Shown piece after piece: positions 63,928 to 64,000 of a stretch of DNA of 64,000 bases (within the stretch, counting starts at the first letter, position 1; every line of letters begins with the position of its first letter). This DNA is from an uncultured Oscillospiraceae bacterium (GTDB lineage Bacteria; Bacillota; Clostridia; Oscillospirales; Oscillospiraceae), in NCBI GenBank assembly GCA_944387285.1, contig CALXEH010000002.1:24034-88033 (forward strand). Direction: 5' to 3'. The notes beneath the pieces are model-generated. The model saw nothing but the letters and a program-made list of their open reading frames with translations, searched no databases and was not told the DNA's origin. A program made the translations under genes and the position numbers.

Positions 63928-63953
63928 GTAGGGCGCATCGACCCCGATGCGCC
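63928..63953 (+). repeat. GTAG palindrome unit 3
   Basis: GTAG (63928-63931), then GGCGCATCG (63932-63940), ACCC, CGATGCGCC (63945-63953), a perfect 9-bp stem. Confidence 0.85.
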
Positions 63954-63987
63954 GCCCGCACGCGGCCACGGTTACGCACCAATCCCT

Positions 63988-64000
63988 GTAGGGGCGGGGT
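63988..64000 (+). repeat. GTAG palindrome unit 4 (cut by window edge)
   Basis: GTAGGGGCGGGGT, identical to the first 13 bases of unit 1, ends at the window border. Confidence 0.7.

Larger units (their letters stand above)
63372..64000. other. Gene-free repeat-rich tract at the right edge
   Basis: 629 bases after proS with no credible gene. They hold, in order, the proS terminator, a 17-bp-arm inverted repeat (63457-63497), a GCCGCCCC-CAT-GGGGCGGC hairpin with T-run (63674-63700) and four GTAG-led palindromes (63793-64000). Base composition varies sharply from base to base, unlike the coding parts. Confidence 0.8.

Noticed and set aside
63793..64000. CRISPR array (regularly spaced repeats)
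   Set aside because: The units share only GTAG plus a stem, are not identical, and the spacers are not of one length; no cas gene is near.

Overview
The window is the chromosomal replication-origin region of a GC-rich, probably endospore-forming Clostridia-class Firmicute, most likely an anaerobic gut-type bacterium. The evidence is the order dnaA-dnaN-yaaA-recF-remB-gyrB-gyrA, sigma-A promoters of the Gram-positive type, the spore protease gene gpr, a tryptophan T-box, ferredoxin-dependent 2-oxoacid oxidation and a class III fructose-bisphosphatase. No rRNA, tRNA, prophage or CRISPR array is visible.

Layout. 0-4 kb (minus): a partial PrsA-like foldase lipoprotein behind mfd. 4-20 kb (plus): dnaA, a probable oriC spacer, dnaN, yaaA, recF, remB, gyrB, a broken RAYT transposase, gyrA, rnhA, an ABC exporter, a GNAT protein, two M16-type peptidase homologues (yfmF/yfmH type), lgt and a helical hypothetical. 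20-27 kb: an alpha/beta hydrolase, then a nine-gene operon with a CoA-transferase, a truncated metallo-hydrolase, a ketopantoate-reductase-like protein, a four-subunit 2-oxoacid:ferredoxin oxidoreductase and two small paralogous proteins. 27-31 kb: serS-parB-parA facing the origin with two parS sites, then gpr and rpsT. 31-37 kb: HD phosphohydrolase; amidohydrolase-M20 peptidase-cupin-MarR operon; Trp T-box and a solitary trpB2. 37-43 kb: a regulator cluster (XRE, ribbon-helix-helix, twin XRE-membrane proteins, BlaI/BlaR1) around an alpha-oxoamine synthase/SDR pair resembling sphingoid-base synthesis. 43-48 kb: LysR with a divergent GH3-ubiD-ubiX operon. 47.6-64 kb: ferredoxin/Crp pair, lipid kinase, cysK, asnS, mutL, miaB-mutS-CPBP protease, fbp, a TM2 protein and proS, ending in a non-coding tract of palindromic repeats.

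How it fits together. The replication, segregation and supercoiling genes (dnaA, dnaN, recF, gyrAB, parAB with parS) form an origin module. The metabolic islands suggest amino-acid or oxoacid fermentation (OFOR plus CoA-transferase), indole or tryptophan economy (T-box plus TrpB2) and possibly deglycosylation and decarboxylation of aromatic acids (GH3 plus UbiD/UbiX).

The observations I rate highest are: (i) four GC-rich palindromes at 63.79-64.0 kb that share only a 5' GTAG handle while their stems differ by matched changes, in a window that also carries a RAYT transposase remnant between gyrB and gyrA, suggesting a REP/RAYT-like system; (ii) the serine-palmitoyltransferase-like/SDR pair behind a perfect sigma-A promoter; (iii) the LysR-GH3-UbiD-UbiX cassette; (iv) an oriC spacer with helically phased CTGTTCAAA repeats next to a DnaA whose recognition-helix Asp is Asn; and (v) the two small paralogous proteins ending the oxidoreductase operon. 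Functions are assigned by recognising motifs by eye; no database search was possible.
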